Below are positions 39,903 through 49,133 of a DNA stretch of 64,000 nucleotides, in pieces. Made by a program: the position numbers and the translations under genes. The DNA is taken from NCBI GenBank assembly GCA_902541745.1, contig CACBRW010000003.1, forward strand, positions 1-64,000, given 5' to 3'. Below the pieces are notes generated by a model that had not been told where the DNA came from, ran no database searches, and saw only the letters and a list, made by a program, of their open reading frames with translations. Origin of the DNA: an uncultured Pelagibacteraceae bacterium. GTDB taxonomy: Bacteria; Pseudomonadota; Alphaproteobacteria; Pelagibacterales; Pelagibacteraceae. Position 1 is the first letter of the stretch. Each line of letters starts with the position of its first letter.

Positions 39903-40997
39903 ATGAAAAAAATCATTTCAATGTTATTTGCAGTAGCTATGGTGTTTGGATTTATTTCAAATGCTAATGCTGCAAAAACACTAAAATGTCAGACAGTTCT
40001 TAACACTAAAGCTGATGAAGTTAAGATGTTAAAAGACTTTACTGACACTGTTACAACTTTGACAGGTGGATCTCTTAAGTTTGAAATTATGCCTGCAGGA
40101 GCAGTTGTTGGTGTAAAAGAAACTTTAGATGCTGTTGATAAAGGACTTATCGATTGTGGATTTGCTTGGACACACTATTGGTCAGGTGATCACCCTGCCG
40201 CTATGTTATTTGGTTCGCCAGTAGCAGGTGGTGGTGTTGGTATTGACAACTTAGCTTTCTTATCATGGTTTCAGTATGGTGGAGGAAAAGAGCTATACGA
40301 CAGACTATGGAAAGAAATGGGAAGAGATATTAAAGGATTTATGATTCAACCAGTTGGTCCTGAAGCTTTAGGTTGGTTTCCAAAACCAATTAAAGATATG
40401 GCTGATTTTAGAAAATATAAATTCAGAACTCCTCCAGGAATTCCAGGACAAACTTATAAAGACATCGGTATAGCATCTGTTGCTATGGGTGGTGGAGATA
40501 TTCTACCAGCTTTAGAAGCAGGAACTATTGATGCTGCTGAATGGTGTTGTCCAAAACCAGACTTAACGTTTGGTTTCCAAAAAGTATTAAAGCACTACTA
40601 CCTACAAGGTTTACACCAAGTAGTCGTAAATGCTGACTTTTATATTACTGGAAAAACATACAATGCTATGAGTGCCCATGAGAAGAAGTCTCTAGAAGTT
40701 GCAGCAAATGCATCTCTAGCGAAATCTCTAAGTTACAGAATCTATGAAAACGGAAAAGCTTTAAAAGAGCTTACAGAAGTTCATGGTGTAAAATTAGAAG
40801 ATACTCCTTCTGATTACTTCACAGAATACATGGCAGCTGCTAAGAAAAGTTTAGAAACAAATGCAGCTAACAATGCATTCTTTGCTGAAGTTTGGGACTC
40901 TATGAAAGAATTTGCTGATATAGCAGTTCCATATTGGAGTGGTTCTCAAATGTCTAATGCGAAGCTAGGAATGGCTCACGCAGCAACATTAAAGTAA
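39903..40997 (+). CDS. dctP: TRAP transporter substrate-binding protein
   Basis: Signal peptide; FRKYKFRTPPGIPGQTYKDIG, ALEAGTIDAAEW; followed by dctQ and dctM. Confidence 0.9.
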   Translation: MKKIISMLFAVAMVFGFISNANAAKTLKCQTVLNTKADEVKMLKDFTDTVTTLTGGSLKFEIMPAGAVVGVKETLDAVDKGLIDCGFAWTHYWSGDHPAAMLFGSPVAGGGVGIDNLAFLSWFQYGGGKELYDRLWKEMGRDIKGFMIQPVGPEALGWFPKPIKDMADFRKYKFRTPPGIPGQTYKDIGIASVAMGGGDILPALEAGTIDAAEWCCPKPDLTFGFQKVLKHYYLQGLHQVVVNADFYITGKTYNAMSAHEKKSLEVAANASLAKSLSYRIYENGKALKELTEVHGVKLEDTPSDYFTEYMAAAKKSLETNAANNAFFAEVWDSMKEFADIAVPYWSGSQMSNAKLGMAHAATLK

Positions 40998-41016
40998 TCA
41001 TTAAATAATCTTTACG

Positions 41017-41050
41017 TTAGAGCGGACTTAATAGTCCGCTCTAATTTTTT
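41017..41050 (+). terminator. intra-operon attenuator/terminator hairpin between dctP and dctQ
   Basis: TTAGAGCGGACT-TAAT-AGTCCGCTCTAA perfect 12-bp stem, 4-nt loop, followed by T6. Confidence 0.75.
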
Positions 41051-41061
41051 ATAAATATTTT

Positions 41062-41676
41062 ATGGCAGACGAACCAGGTAAATTAGATATATCCGATGAA
41101 ATGATTGCCGAAAGGCGAGGTGGTTCAGGAAAAATGCCAAGCGATATGCCTCCATGGATGGCAAGTTCAATTGTAAACATTGATAAATTTAGCAAATGGG
41201 TTGGTAACGTTGTTTGTTGGATATTAATGCCATTAATTCTTGCAATGACTTACGAAGTTCTTGCTAGAAAATTATTTCATGCCCCAACAATATGGGCTTA
41301 TGACATCAGTAGATTTTTATATGGTGCACTTTTTATGTTGGGTGCTGGTTATGCTCTTTCTAAAGGTGTTCATATAAGAGCTGATTTTTTATACAGAAAT
41401 TTTAAAACCAAGAATCAAGGAACAATTGATTTTTGGTTATATATTTTATTTTATTTTCCAGGCTTAATAGTATTCCTTTACATGACTATTGGATATGTAG
41501 GGGAGTCTATTCAAAGAGGTGAGAGAGGAATGGATACAACTTGGATGCCCTATATGTGGCCAATCAAAAGTTGCCTACTTATTGGAATAATATTTTTACT
41601 AATCCAAGGTATTTCAGAATTATTTAAAAGTTATTGGGCTGCCACAAGAGGAAAATGGCCAGGAGAAGATGAATGA
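41062..41676 (+). CDS. dctQ: TRAP transporter small permease
   Basis: EVLARKLFHAPTIWAYDISRFLYGALFMLGAGYALSKGVHIRADFLY. Confidence 0.9.
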   Translation: MADEPGKLDISDEMIAERRGGSGKMPSDMPPWMASSIVNIDKFSKWVGNVVCWILMPLILAMTYEVLARKLFHAPTIWAYDISRFLYGALFMLGAGYALSKGVHIRADFLYRNFKTKNQGTIDFWLYILFYFPGLIVFLYMTIGYVGESIQRGERGMDTTWMPYMWPIKSCLLIGIIFLLIQGISELFKSYWAATRGKWPGEDE

Positions 41677-43007
41677 TAGCAGAATTAATTGATCCAGCCA
41701 TTTTAGGTTTTATTTTAGTTGGAGTAATGCTTTTTGCAATCTTTGTCGGATTTCCAATTTCATTTACATTAATTTTCTTAGGTTTTGTATTTGGGTATCT
41801 AGGATTTGGAAAATTAGTCTTTTATTTAATGACCCTCCAGTTCTCGATGGTCATGACCGAACAAACCCTCGCCGCCGTCCCGCTTTTTGTCTTTATGGGC
41901 ATTATGATGGAGCAAGCAGGATTGATGGAAAGATTGTTCTCATCATTTCAAATGATGTTGGCTAGAGTAAGAGGTGCATTGTATTATGCTGTATTGTTTG
42001 TTTCAGTTATCTTTGCTGCAGCAACAGGAATTGTTGGTGCCTCAGTAACCATACTAGGAATCATGGCTGCAAAATCAATGAATAGATCTGGTTATGATGT
42101 AAGACTTGCAGCTGGCACAATTACAGCTGGTGGTACTTTAGGAATTTTAATTCCACCAAGTATTATGCTTGTTGTGATGGGTCCAATTATGGAAATTCCA
42201 GTGATTGACTTATTTGCTGCTGCTATAATACCTGGAATTCTTCTTGCTAGTTTATACGCTGGCTACACAACAATAAGATGCATGATAAATCCAAAATTAG
42301 GACCTGTAATTCCTGAAGAAATGAGGGCAGCAAGCATGAAAGAAGTTTGGATTGAATTTTTCTTAGGTTTAGTTCCACCTGCAGCTCTCGTCTTTGCTGC
42401 ATTAGGTAGTATATTGTTTGGTTTTGCAACACCTACAGAAGCAGCAGGTTGTGGTGCTATGGGAGCTTTATTGCTTTCATTAGCGTACAAAAAATTAACT
42501 CTATCTAAACTTCAAGAGGCACTAGTTAAAACTTTAGAAATTACTGCTTTAATAATGGTTTTAGTCGCTGCATCAAACTTTTTCGGGGCTGTATTTGCAA
42601 GACTTGGTACTCCAACCTTATTAACTGAATTTTTGTTAGGATTAGAAATGAATAAATATTTAATCCTAGGAATTGTTATGGTTGCAATATTTTTATTAGG
42701 TTGGCCATTAGAATGGGTACCAATTGTAATGATTATTGTCCCAATTCTTTTACCGTTAATTGAGGCTTTAGGCTTTAATTTAACTTGGTTTGCAATATTG
42801 GTCGCTGTAAATCTCCAGACCGCCTGGCTATCTCCACCTGTAGCTTTGTCTGCTTATTTTTTAAAAGGTGTAGTACCTGAATGGGATTTAAAAGATATTT
42901 ATTATGGAATGATGCAATTTATGGTTCTACAAGTTATAGGCTTAATTTTAATAATCATATTTCCTAAAATTGCCTTATGGCTACCAACTCTCTTATATGG
43001 ACAGTAG
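41673..43007 (+). CDS. dctM: TRAP transporter large permease
   Basis: AVPLFVFMGIMMEQAGL, ASVTILGIMAAKSM, GGTLGILIPPSIMLVV. Confidence 0.93.
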   Translation: MIAELIDPAILGFILVGVMLFAIFVGFPISFTLIFLGFVFGYLGFGKLVFYLMTLQFSMVMTEQTLAAVPLFVFMGIMMEQAGLMERLFSSFQMMLARVRGALYYAVLFVSVIFAAATGIVGASVTILGIMAAKSMNRSGYDVRLAAGTITAGGTLGILIPPSIMLVVMGPIMEIPVIDLFAAAIIPGILLASLYAGYTTIRCMINPKLGPVIPEEMRAASMKEVWIEFFLGLVPPAALVFAALGSILFGFATPTEAAGCGAMGALLLSLAYKKLTLSKLQEALVKTLEITALIMVLVAASNFFGAVFARLGTPTLLTEFLLGLEMNKYLILGIVMVAIFLLGWPLEWVPIVMIIVPILLPLIEALGFNLTWFAILVAVNLQTAWLSPPVALSAYFLKGVVPEWDLKDIYYGMMQFMVLQVIGLILIIIFPKIALWLPTLLYGQ

Positions 43008-43032
43008 AATTTATTAGTTTAAAATAAATTAA

Positions 43033-44490
43033 GTGAATCAACCTAAAGTAAAATACTCTCTATCTAATTGGGACTTAGTCACAGTTAATCCAAATTATAA
43101 AACTTGGAATTGGAAAGATCTATTTTGTTTTTGGGGAGCAAATGTTCAGAGTGTAATTGGTTTCTCATTAATATCCTCTTTATACTTAATGTATAGTTTA
43201 AACATATTTGTAGTTTTTTTTGGAATCATATTAGGATCTTTTTTCGTTTATTTATTTTCAAATATTATTGGAAAACCTTCCCAAAAATTTGGTTTACCAT
43301 TTGCAGTATTGCTTAGATCCTCACTTGGATTTAATGGTGCTAAATTTTTTGGGTTAATCAGAAGTTTAGTTGGAATATTTTTATTTGGAGTTCAAACATA
43401 TTTTTTGTCTAAAATTTTAGTTTACTTAATTAGAATAGTAATTTTTTCTATAGATAATTCTTTATTGCAGCAGGAAATATTTATTTTTTATTATTTTGGC
43501 ATGAATATTATTGATTGGTCTGCAATAATAATCACAATTATTTTACAGACTGTATTTTTCACCATTGGCATGCAGTACAACAAGAAAATAATTAATTTTT
43601 CAGCAATGACAGTCTATGCTGGTTTGTTGATTTTTTTCTTTGTTGTTTTATTAAGTGATGTAAAAATAACTACTGAAGCTTTTTCAACTATTTTTAATTT
43701 AAATAATTTTTTAGATGTTAATAATTTAGCACCTTTATTGACAGTTGCTGGAACGATATTTGCCTATTTTTCAATTTTAATAATTAGCTTTGGTGATTTT
43801 TCTAGATATGTAAAAAATGAGCAAGAATTAAAAAAAGGAAACTTAAGTTTAATTTTGAATTTAATTATTTTTTCTTTTTTGTCTGTTTTCATTGTTATAG
43901 GGTCTGATGTTTTTCTTAATCAAAAATTTTCAGATATAGACAGGATTTTTACCAATCCAACAGATATAGTAGGAAAGTTTGACAATATACAATTAACAAT
44001 AGTCGTTCTATTTTTTATTATAATTGCTTCAGCTTCTACAAATTTGGTTGCTAATTTCATCCCATCTCAATACTCTCTAATAAATTTTGCTCCTTCAATA
44101 TTCACTTTAAAAAGTGCCAGTTATTTAATTGCTTTTTTTGGTTTGTTGATTGCAATATTCTGGCTGACTATATTGAGCCAAATAGGAATTTTATCATTTG
44201 TTGATACTTTTGGTGCTTTCTTTGGTCCTTTATTTGGAGTGATGGCAGCTGATTATTATTTAATTAAAAATCAGGAATTAAGTAATAAAGATCTATATTC
44301 TATAGACAAAGAGAGTGCTTATTATTATTCAGGTGGTTGGCATATAAAAGGTGTTTATTCTTTAATACTAGGATTTATTTTTTCAGCGTCAACAATTTGG
44401 AATACTAATTTAATGTTTTTACAATCTTATGCTTGGATAATAGGTGCATTTGTTGCGTGGATGACATACTACTTGTTAGCAAAAAAATAA
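43033..44490 (+). CDS. NCS1 family nucleobase/allantoin permease-like transporter
   Basis: NWDLVTVNPNYKTWNWKDLFCFWGANVQ, GLPFAVLLRSSLGFNGA; GTG start. Confidence 0.85.
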   Translation: MNQPKVKYSLSNWDLVTVNPNYKTWNWKDLFCFWGANVQSVIGFSLISSLYLMYSLNIFVVFFGIILGSFFVYLFSNIIGKPSQKFGLPFAVLLRSSLGFNGAKFFGLIRSLVGIFLFGVQTYFLSKILVYLIRIVIFSIDNSLLQQEIFIFYYFGMNIIDWSAIIITIILQTVFFTIGMQYNKKIINFSAMTVYAGLLIFFFVVLLSDVKITTEAFSTIFNLNNFLDVNNLAPLLTVAGTIFAYFSILIISFGDFSRYVKNEQELKKGNLSLILNLIIFSFLSVFIVIGSDVFLNQKFSDIDRIFTNPTDIVGKFDNIQLTIVVLFFIIIASASTNLVANFIPSQYSLINFAPSIFTLKSASYLIAFFGLLIAIFWLTILSQIGILSFVDTFGAFFGPLFGVMAADYYLIKNQELSNKDLYSIDKESAYYYSGGWHIKGVYSLILGFIFSASTIWNTNLMFLQSYAWIIGAFVAWMTYYLLAKK

Positions 44491-44495
44491 TTTTA

Positions 44496-45242
44496 ATGCA
44501 CACATTTGATTTTAAAAATAGAACAGCTGTAGTTACTGGTGGAGCCCAAGGTTTTGGTTTAGATGTTGCAAAAAGATTTTTAGAGTCTGGTGCTAAAGTA
44601 TTTATATGGGATATCGATGAAAAGCTTCTTAAATCAGCAGTTGATAAAGTAAAAAACCCTAATTTATTTTACAGTGTCATTGATATATCAAATTATCAAG
44701 ATGTAGAGAGAAACGTTGTAGACATAACCTCAAAATCAAATATAGATATTTTAATCAATAATGCGGGGATAACAGGTCCTACAGGTCCTTTATGGGAGTA
44801 TGATGTTGATATGTGGAATAAAATAGTCCATATAAATTTAATGGGTACTTTCAACTGCTGTCGAGCAATTGTTCCAAATATGATTAAAAACAACTATGGA
44901 AGAATTGTTAATGTAGCTTCCGTTGCAGGTAAAGATGGTAATGCAAATGCAAGCGCGTATAGCTCAGGAAAAGCTGGTGCAATTGGGTTAACGAAAGCTT
45001 TGGGTAAAGAATTAGCTGACAAAGATATAGCTGTAAATGCTGTCACCCCAGCAGGTGCTAAAACTAGAATTTTAGATCAAATGAGTAAAGAGCATGTACA
45101 AAGAATGCTGTCAAAGGTGCCAAGAGGAAGATTTCTTGAAATACATGAATTTACCTCACTAGTTTGCTGGCTTTCTTCACAAGAAAATACTTTTTCTACA
45201 GCTGCGGTATTTGATATCAGTGGTGGTAGATCCACATATTAG
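44496..45242 (+). CDS. SDR family oxidoreductase
   Basis: VTGGAQGFGLDVAKRF, NNAGITGPTGPLWE, YSSGKAGAIGLTKAL; ATG at 44496 preferred over 44433. Confidence 0.92.
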   Translation: MHTFDFKNRTAVVTGGAQGFGLDVAKRFLESGAKVFIWDIDEKLLKSAVDKVKNPNLFYSVIDISNYQDVERNVVDITSKSNIDILINNAGITGPTGPLWEYDVDMWNKIVHINLMGTFNCCRAIVPNMIKNNYGRIVNVASVAGKDGNANASAYSSGKAGAIGLTKALGKELADKDIAVNAVTPAGAKTRILDQMSKEHVQRMLSKVPRGRFLEIHEFTSLVCWLSSQENTFSTAAVFDISGGRSTY

Positions 45243-45244
45243 TC

Positions 45245-45376
45245 TCAAAAATTAGAAACTATTTTTAGATCTTTATTTTGATTTTTAATAGAATTTTTAC
45301 CCATAACAGGCGCTGTGATCATTATTGACCAATAGATAAGAAGTATAAAAACAGAAATTATTTTCATATTATTCAT
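45245..45376 (-). CDS. small secreted/TM protein (43 aa)
   Basis: Own translation MNNMKIISVFILLIYWSIMITAPVMGKNSIKNQNKDLKIVSNF*. Confidence 0.35.
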   Translation of the reverse strand: MNNMKIISVFILLIYWSIMITAPVMGKNSIKNQNKDLKIVSNF

Positions 45377-45456
45377 TTAGCAATCAATCTTGTATTTAGA
45401 ATGTTTAAATTGTGACTGAATATTGAATTTATAAATAATTTATCTATAAGAAGACC

Positions 45457-46107
45457 ATGTTTAAATTTTTTTATATTTTTATTACATCATTAATTTTTCT
45501 TAATTCTGCACTGGCTGAAAATGTGAATATTTTTAAATTTACAGAGCAAGAGCTTTCAGAACTCGATGTTCGTAAGGTTAGAGGAGCAGATAATAAAACA
45601 GTTTATACTGTTGGATCAAATGAGAATGGTAATTTTTTAAAAGCCGTAGCTGATAACGCTGCTTCTGGCCTTGGAAAAGAGGTTAAAATCGATCTAAATA
45701 AAACACCTTTTATTAATATTACCTGGAAAATTGAGAAAGATTTGCAAGGCATTAATGAGAATTCAAAAAAAGGTCATGATTTTGCAGCTAGAGTCTTTGC
45801 TGTCAAAAAAACAGGAGCAACACCACTTTCAAATAGAGCAATTAATTACGTTTTTTCAAGCAATGGTGCAGTTGGCCAGAGTTGGCCAAGCCCTTATACA
45901 AAAAAATCAATAGATAATGTATTAGCAACTACAAAAGATAATCTGAATGTTTGGGTAATAGTGAAAGCCAATGTTAAGGAAGATTTTAAAAAATTTCATG
46001 ATTTAGATGTTAATGAATTAGATGGCTTAGCTATAATGGCAGATACTGATAATTCTAAAATGAAATCAATTTCTTATTTTCAAAATATTTATTTTTCAGC
46101 AGATTAA
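45457..46107 (+). CDS. DUF3047 family protein, secreted
   Basis: Signal peptide; TPFINITWKIEKD, FAARVFAVKKTG, AIMADTDNS, FQNIYFSAD. Confidence 0.8.
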   Translation: MFKFFYIFITSLIFLNSALAENVNIFKFTEQELSELDVRKVRGADNKTVYTVGSNENGNFLKAVADNAASGLGKEVKIDLNKTPFINITWKIEKDLQGINENSKKGHDFAARVFAVKKTGATPLSNRAINYVFSSNGAVGQSWPSPYTKKSIDNVLATTKDNLNVWVIVKANVKEDFKKFHDLDVNELDGLAIMADTDNSKMKSISYFQNIYFSAD

Positions 46108-46248
46108 TTACCATTTTAAATACTTTTTTAATCCAATACTTAAAAATGATAATAAAATCGCTGCGATAACATCAGCGATTGGAATTGCATTTGGAAATCC
46201 AAAGTTCCATAAAACTACTCCGATTAACCAAATTATATAAATTTTCAT
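46108..46248 (-). CDS. small membrane protein (46 aa)
   Basis: Own translation MKIYIIWLIGVVLWNFGFPNAIPIADVIAAILLSFLSIGLKKYLKW*; directly abuts the convergent gene's stop. Confidence 0.55.
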   Translation of the reverse strand: MKIYIIWLIGVVLWNFGFPNAIPIADVIAAILLSFLSIGLKKYLKW

Positions 46249-46305
46249 CTTAGATGTTATATCTTAGTTTCTATTAAATTTTTATTTATTTGATATTATT
46301 AATTT

Positions 46306-46719
46306 ATGCATAAAAACTTTACTCATAATATTAAAGTATATTATGAGGACACAGACGCTGGTGGAGTGGTGTACTATGCGAATTATTTAAAATATTTAGA
46401 AAGAGCCAGAACTGAAGCGTTATCAACTATTGGATTAAGCAATACAAAAATAAAAAATGATTTTGGTGCTCTTATAATTGTTAAATCGTGCAATATTGAA
46501 TATAAAAAATCTGCATATTTAGAAGATGATTTACAAATTAAATCTTTTGTAGACTCTACTTCAAAAACTTCTTTTTTAATGAATCAATCAATATTTAAAG
46601 ATGAGGAATTGATCGTAGAAGCTAAAATTCATCTAGTATTTATAAATGAAAAATTTAAGCCAGTTAAAATTCCAGAAAAAATCTTATCAGACTTTCAACC
46701 CTATACTTCTAGTTCATAG
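46306..46719 (+). CDS. ybgC: YbgC-type acyl-CoA thioesterase
   Basis: VYYEDTDAGGVVYYANYLKYLERARTE motif. Confidence 0.93.
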   Translation: MHKNFTHNIKVYYEDTDAGGVVYYANYLKYLERARTEALSTIGLSNTKIKNDFGALIIVKSCNIEYKKSAYLEDDLQIKSFVDSTSKTSFLMNQSIFKDEELIVEAKIHLVFINEKFKPVKIPEKILSDFQPYTSSS

Positions 46720-47389
46720 ATATTTTTCTAGCTTTTTTAAATAAGTTTACAATCATTCTTTCAGATATAAGTTTAGTATTTACATTTCTAGGGCTGGGGT
46801 GATAACAGGCAATTAATTTAATATTTCCTGGTAGTAAATAGGATTTTCCGTGAATAAATTTTATCTTTTCTTTTAAATTGTATTTTTTTTTATAAAATTT
46901 AATACAATTATCAAATGCCACTTTTCCTAATGCAATAATAGTTTTTAATTTTTTTAAATTATAAATCTCGCTATCAAAGTATTTTGAACAATTATTAAGC
47001 TCTTCTATTTTAGGTTTGTCTCCTGGAGGAACACATTTTAAAATATTAGTTATATATGTTGATTTTAATTTAAGACCATCATTTAGATTTTCTGAATTTG
47101 GTTGGTTCGAAATTTTAGCTTTAAATAAACATTTAAATAAAAAGTCTCCAGATTTATCTCCTGTGAAAGCTCTTCCTGTTCGTGTGCCACCATGTGCTGC
47201 TGGAGCTAATCCAATTATTAAAATTTTTGCATCAATTTCGCCAAAACCTGTAACTGGTTTTCCCCAGTAAATCTCATTTATATTTTGTTTTCTTTTTTCT
47301 GCTGAAATTTTTTTTACAAAATTAACAAGCCTTGGACATTTTTTACATTTAAGAATTGTTTTATTTAAACTATCTATTTTAATATTCAT
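46709..47389 (-). CDS. uracil-DNA glycosylase family (type 4/5-like)
   Basis: CPRLV, KILIIGLAPAAHGGTRTGRAFTGDKSGDFL, ACYHPSPRN. Confidence 0.85.
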   Translation of the reverse strand: MNIKIDSLNKTILKCKKCPRLVNFVKKISAEKRKQNINEIYWGKPVTGFGEIDAKILIIGLAPAAHGGTRTGRAFTGDKSGDFLFKCLFKAKISNQPNSENLNDGLKLKSTYITNILKCVPPGDKPKIEELNNCSKYFDSEIYNLKKLKTIIALGKVAFDNCIKFYKKKYNLKEKIKFIHGKSYLLPGNIKLIACYHPSPRNVNTKLISERMIVNLFKKARKISMN

Positions 47390-47391
47390 AA

Positions 47392-47949
47392 ATGAAAATT
47401 TTTAATTATTTAGCTATAATATTTATATGCATTAATCCCTCAGTTAAAGCAGATTCAAATAAAACATTAATTAATGAATTGCAAAAGGGTGGAAAATTAA
47501 TTTTCATAAGACATGCTTATGCCCCTGGTGGTGGTGATCCAGATAACTTTGATATCAAAGATTGTACAACTCAAAGAAATTTAAGTGATAGTGGTAGAGT
47601 TCAATCACAAAAAATTGGTAATTTTTTTAAGAAAAATAAAATTTCAATTGGACAAGTTTATTCTAGTGAATGGTGTCGATGTAAAGAAACAGCATCTATT
47701 GCCTTTAAAGAATATGAAACTAAAAATTTTCTAAACTCATTTTTTAGTACAAAATTTGCTAATAATAGAAAAAAGCAAATAATTGATTTTGATAAATTTC
47801 TTAGTGCTTGGGATAAAGATCAAAATTTAGTTTTTGTTACTCATTATGTAGTGATTTCTGAAATTTTAAATTATGCACCATCATCTGGAGAGATTGTTGT
47901 TTCGGATAAAAGTTTAAAAGTTATTGATACTTTAGAAATTGAATATTAA
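47392..47949 (+). CDS. histidine phosphatase family protein
   Basis: KLIFIRHAYAPGGGDP, SSEWCRCKETASIAF, VFVTHYVVI. Confidence 0.85.
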   Translation: MKIFNYLAIIFICINPSVKADSNKTLINELQKGGKLIFIRHAYAPGGGDPDNFDIKDCTTQRNLSDSGRVQSQKIGNFFKKNKISIGQVYSSEWCRCKETASIAFKEYETKNFLNSFFSTKFANNRKKQIIDFDKFLSAWDKDQNLVFVTHYVVISEILNYAPSSGEIVVSDKSLKVIDTLEIEY

Positions 47950-47960
47950 AGTAAATTATA

Positions 47961-48098
47961 ATGTCATCTAAAAGAGCAATGAGACAAGCACAAAAGCAAG
48001 CGTACGCAAAGCATCGTTCAAATATTACAAATAGTAGATTTGAACTTAAGAAAAAATTTATTACCAAAAACAAAGAAGAAAAAAAAAATAAAAACTAA
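47961..48098 (+). CDS. small basic protein (45 aa)
   Basis: Own translation MSSKRAMRQAQKQAYAKHRSNITNSRFELKKKFITKNKEEKKNKN*; 11 nt after phosphatase stop. Confidence 0.5.
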   Translation: MSSKRAMRQAQKQAYAKHRSNITNSRFELKKKFITKNKEEKKNKN

Positions 48099-48517
48099 CT
48101 TTCTTGATCAAATTTCTCTATTTTTTTACAAGTAGAGATTTTAGATAAACTTTCGACATCATTCAAAACAGCCTTAACAAATATTTCTGGTTTATCTTTT
48201 TCAAATAAAATTTGAGTATAAAACTGAGGATAACCATGTTTTAATGTAAGTATTTTTCCATCTTCCTCATAAATATTTCTCACATAGGAGTTTTTCTTTT
48301 TAACGCTTAAATCGGTGATCTTGTGTTTTTGATAAGTTTTTTCATTATAAACGTAATTACGTGTCATAATTAATTCATTAAGATTTAAAATATATTCATT
48401 TTTTAAAAAAACGTCCTCTTTATGATCACATTTGCTAAACACAATTATTTCTGAGTAAGAATTAAAGGATATAAAAAAGAATGATAAAAAAAATATTAAA
48501 AACTTATTTTCTCTCAT
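48095..48517 (-). CDS. hypothetical secreted protein
   Basis: 140 aa ORF with signal peptide. Confidence 0.6.
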   Translation of the reverse strand: MRENKFLIFFLSFFFISFNSYSEIIVFSKCDHKEDVFLKNEYILNLNELIMTRNYVYNEKTYQKHKITDLSVKKKNSYVRNIYEEDGKILTLKHGYPQFYTQILFEKDKPEIFVKAVLNDVESLSKISTCKKIEKFDQES

Positions 48518-48677
48518 TCTTATCTACAAAAAATAAAGCTATAATAAATATTACTGTCCAACCAAATACAGACAATGTTTTTAAAGGAGTGGTATCTGCT
48601 CCCCAAACATCAAAGAATAAAGCGCCAATAATTATACCTATAGCATAGATAATACTTACAATTTTAACTTTACTCAT
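48504..48677 (-). CDS. small two-TM protein (57 aa)
   Basis: Own translation MSKVKIVSIIYAIGIIIGALFFDVWGADTTPLKTLSVFGWTVIFIIALFFVDKNERK*. Confidence 0.6.
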   Translation of the reverse strand: MSKVKIVSIIYAIGIIIGALFFDVWGADTTPLKTLSVFGWTVIFIIALFFVDKNERK

Positions 48678-48685
48678 ATTTTATA

Positions 48686-48937
48686 CTACTCTTTGATTAA
48701 GTTTTTCTTGAAAAGAGACATACCATTCTTGATTTTATAAGAATAAGATTCCTTAAAGCTCTCAAGCTGCCAACCAGCAAGCCTTTTTTCAATTTGAATT
48801 ATATTTTCTTTTTTCCAATCGTCAGTTGTTTCTTCTAGTTTCCAAAGTCTTTTTTCCTCATTACTTCTTCCACAACCATAACAATAGCCTGTCGATGGAT
48901 CAGTTTTACAAATGCTTATGCAAGGTGAAATAATCAT
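48686..48937 (-). CDS. DUF1289 family protein
   Basis: SPCISICKTDPSTGYCYGCGRSNEE Cys motif. Confidence 0.85.
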   Translation of the reverse strand: MIISPCISICKTDPSTGYCYGCGRSNEEKRLWKLEETTDDWKKENIIQIEKRLAGWQLESFKESYSYKIKNGMSLFKKNLIKE

Positions 48938-49038
48938 TTTTTATAAATTAGTATAAATTTTATCAGATAAATAGATAATTATTTAACAATTGTCATTGGA
49001 CAAATAGTTTCAATAATATATAAAACCTCGTAATTTGT

Positions 49039-49123
49039 GGGGCGATGGCGGAATTGGTAGACGCGTTGGTCTTAGGAACCAATATGGCAACATGTGAAGG
49101 TTCGAGTCCTTTTCGCCCTACCA
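49039..49123 (+). tRNA. tRNA-Leu (TAG), CCA encoded
   Basis: Acceptor GGGGCGA/TCGCCCT, anticodon loop CTTAGGA, long variable arm, GGTTCGAGTCC T-arm. Confidence 0.95.
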
Positions 49124-49133
49124 TTAAGATATT

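Noticed and set aside
42247-42490. Antisense ORFs opposite dctM
   Set aside because: Overlap a clear TRAP permease; no domain signal.
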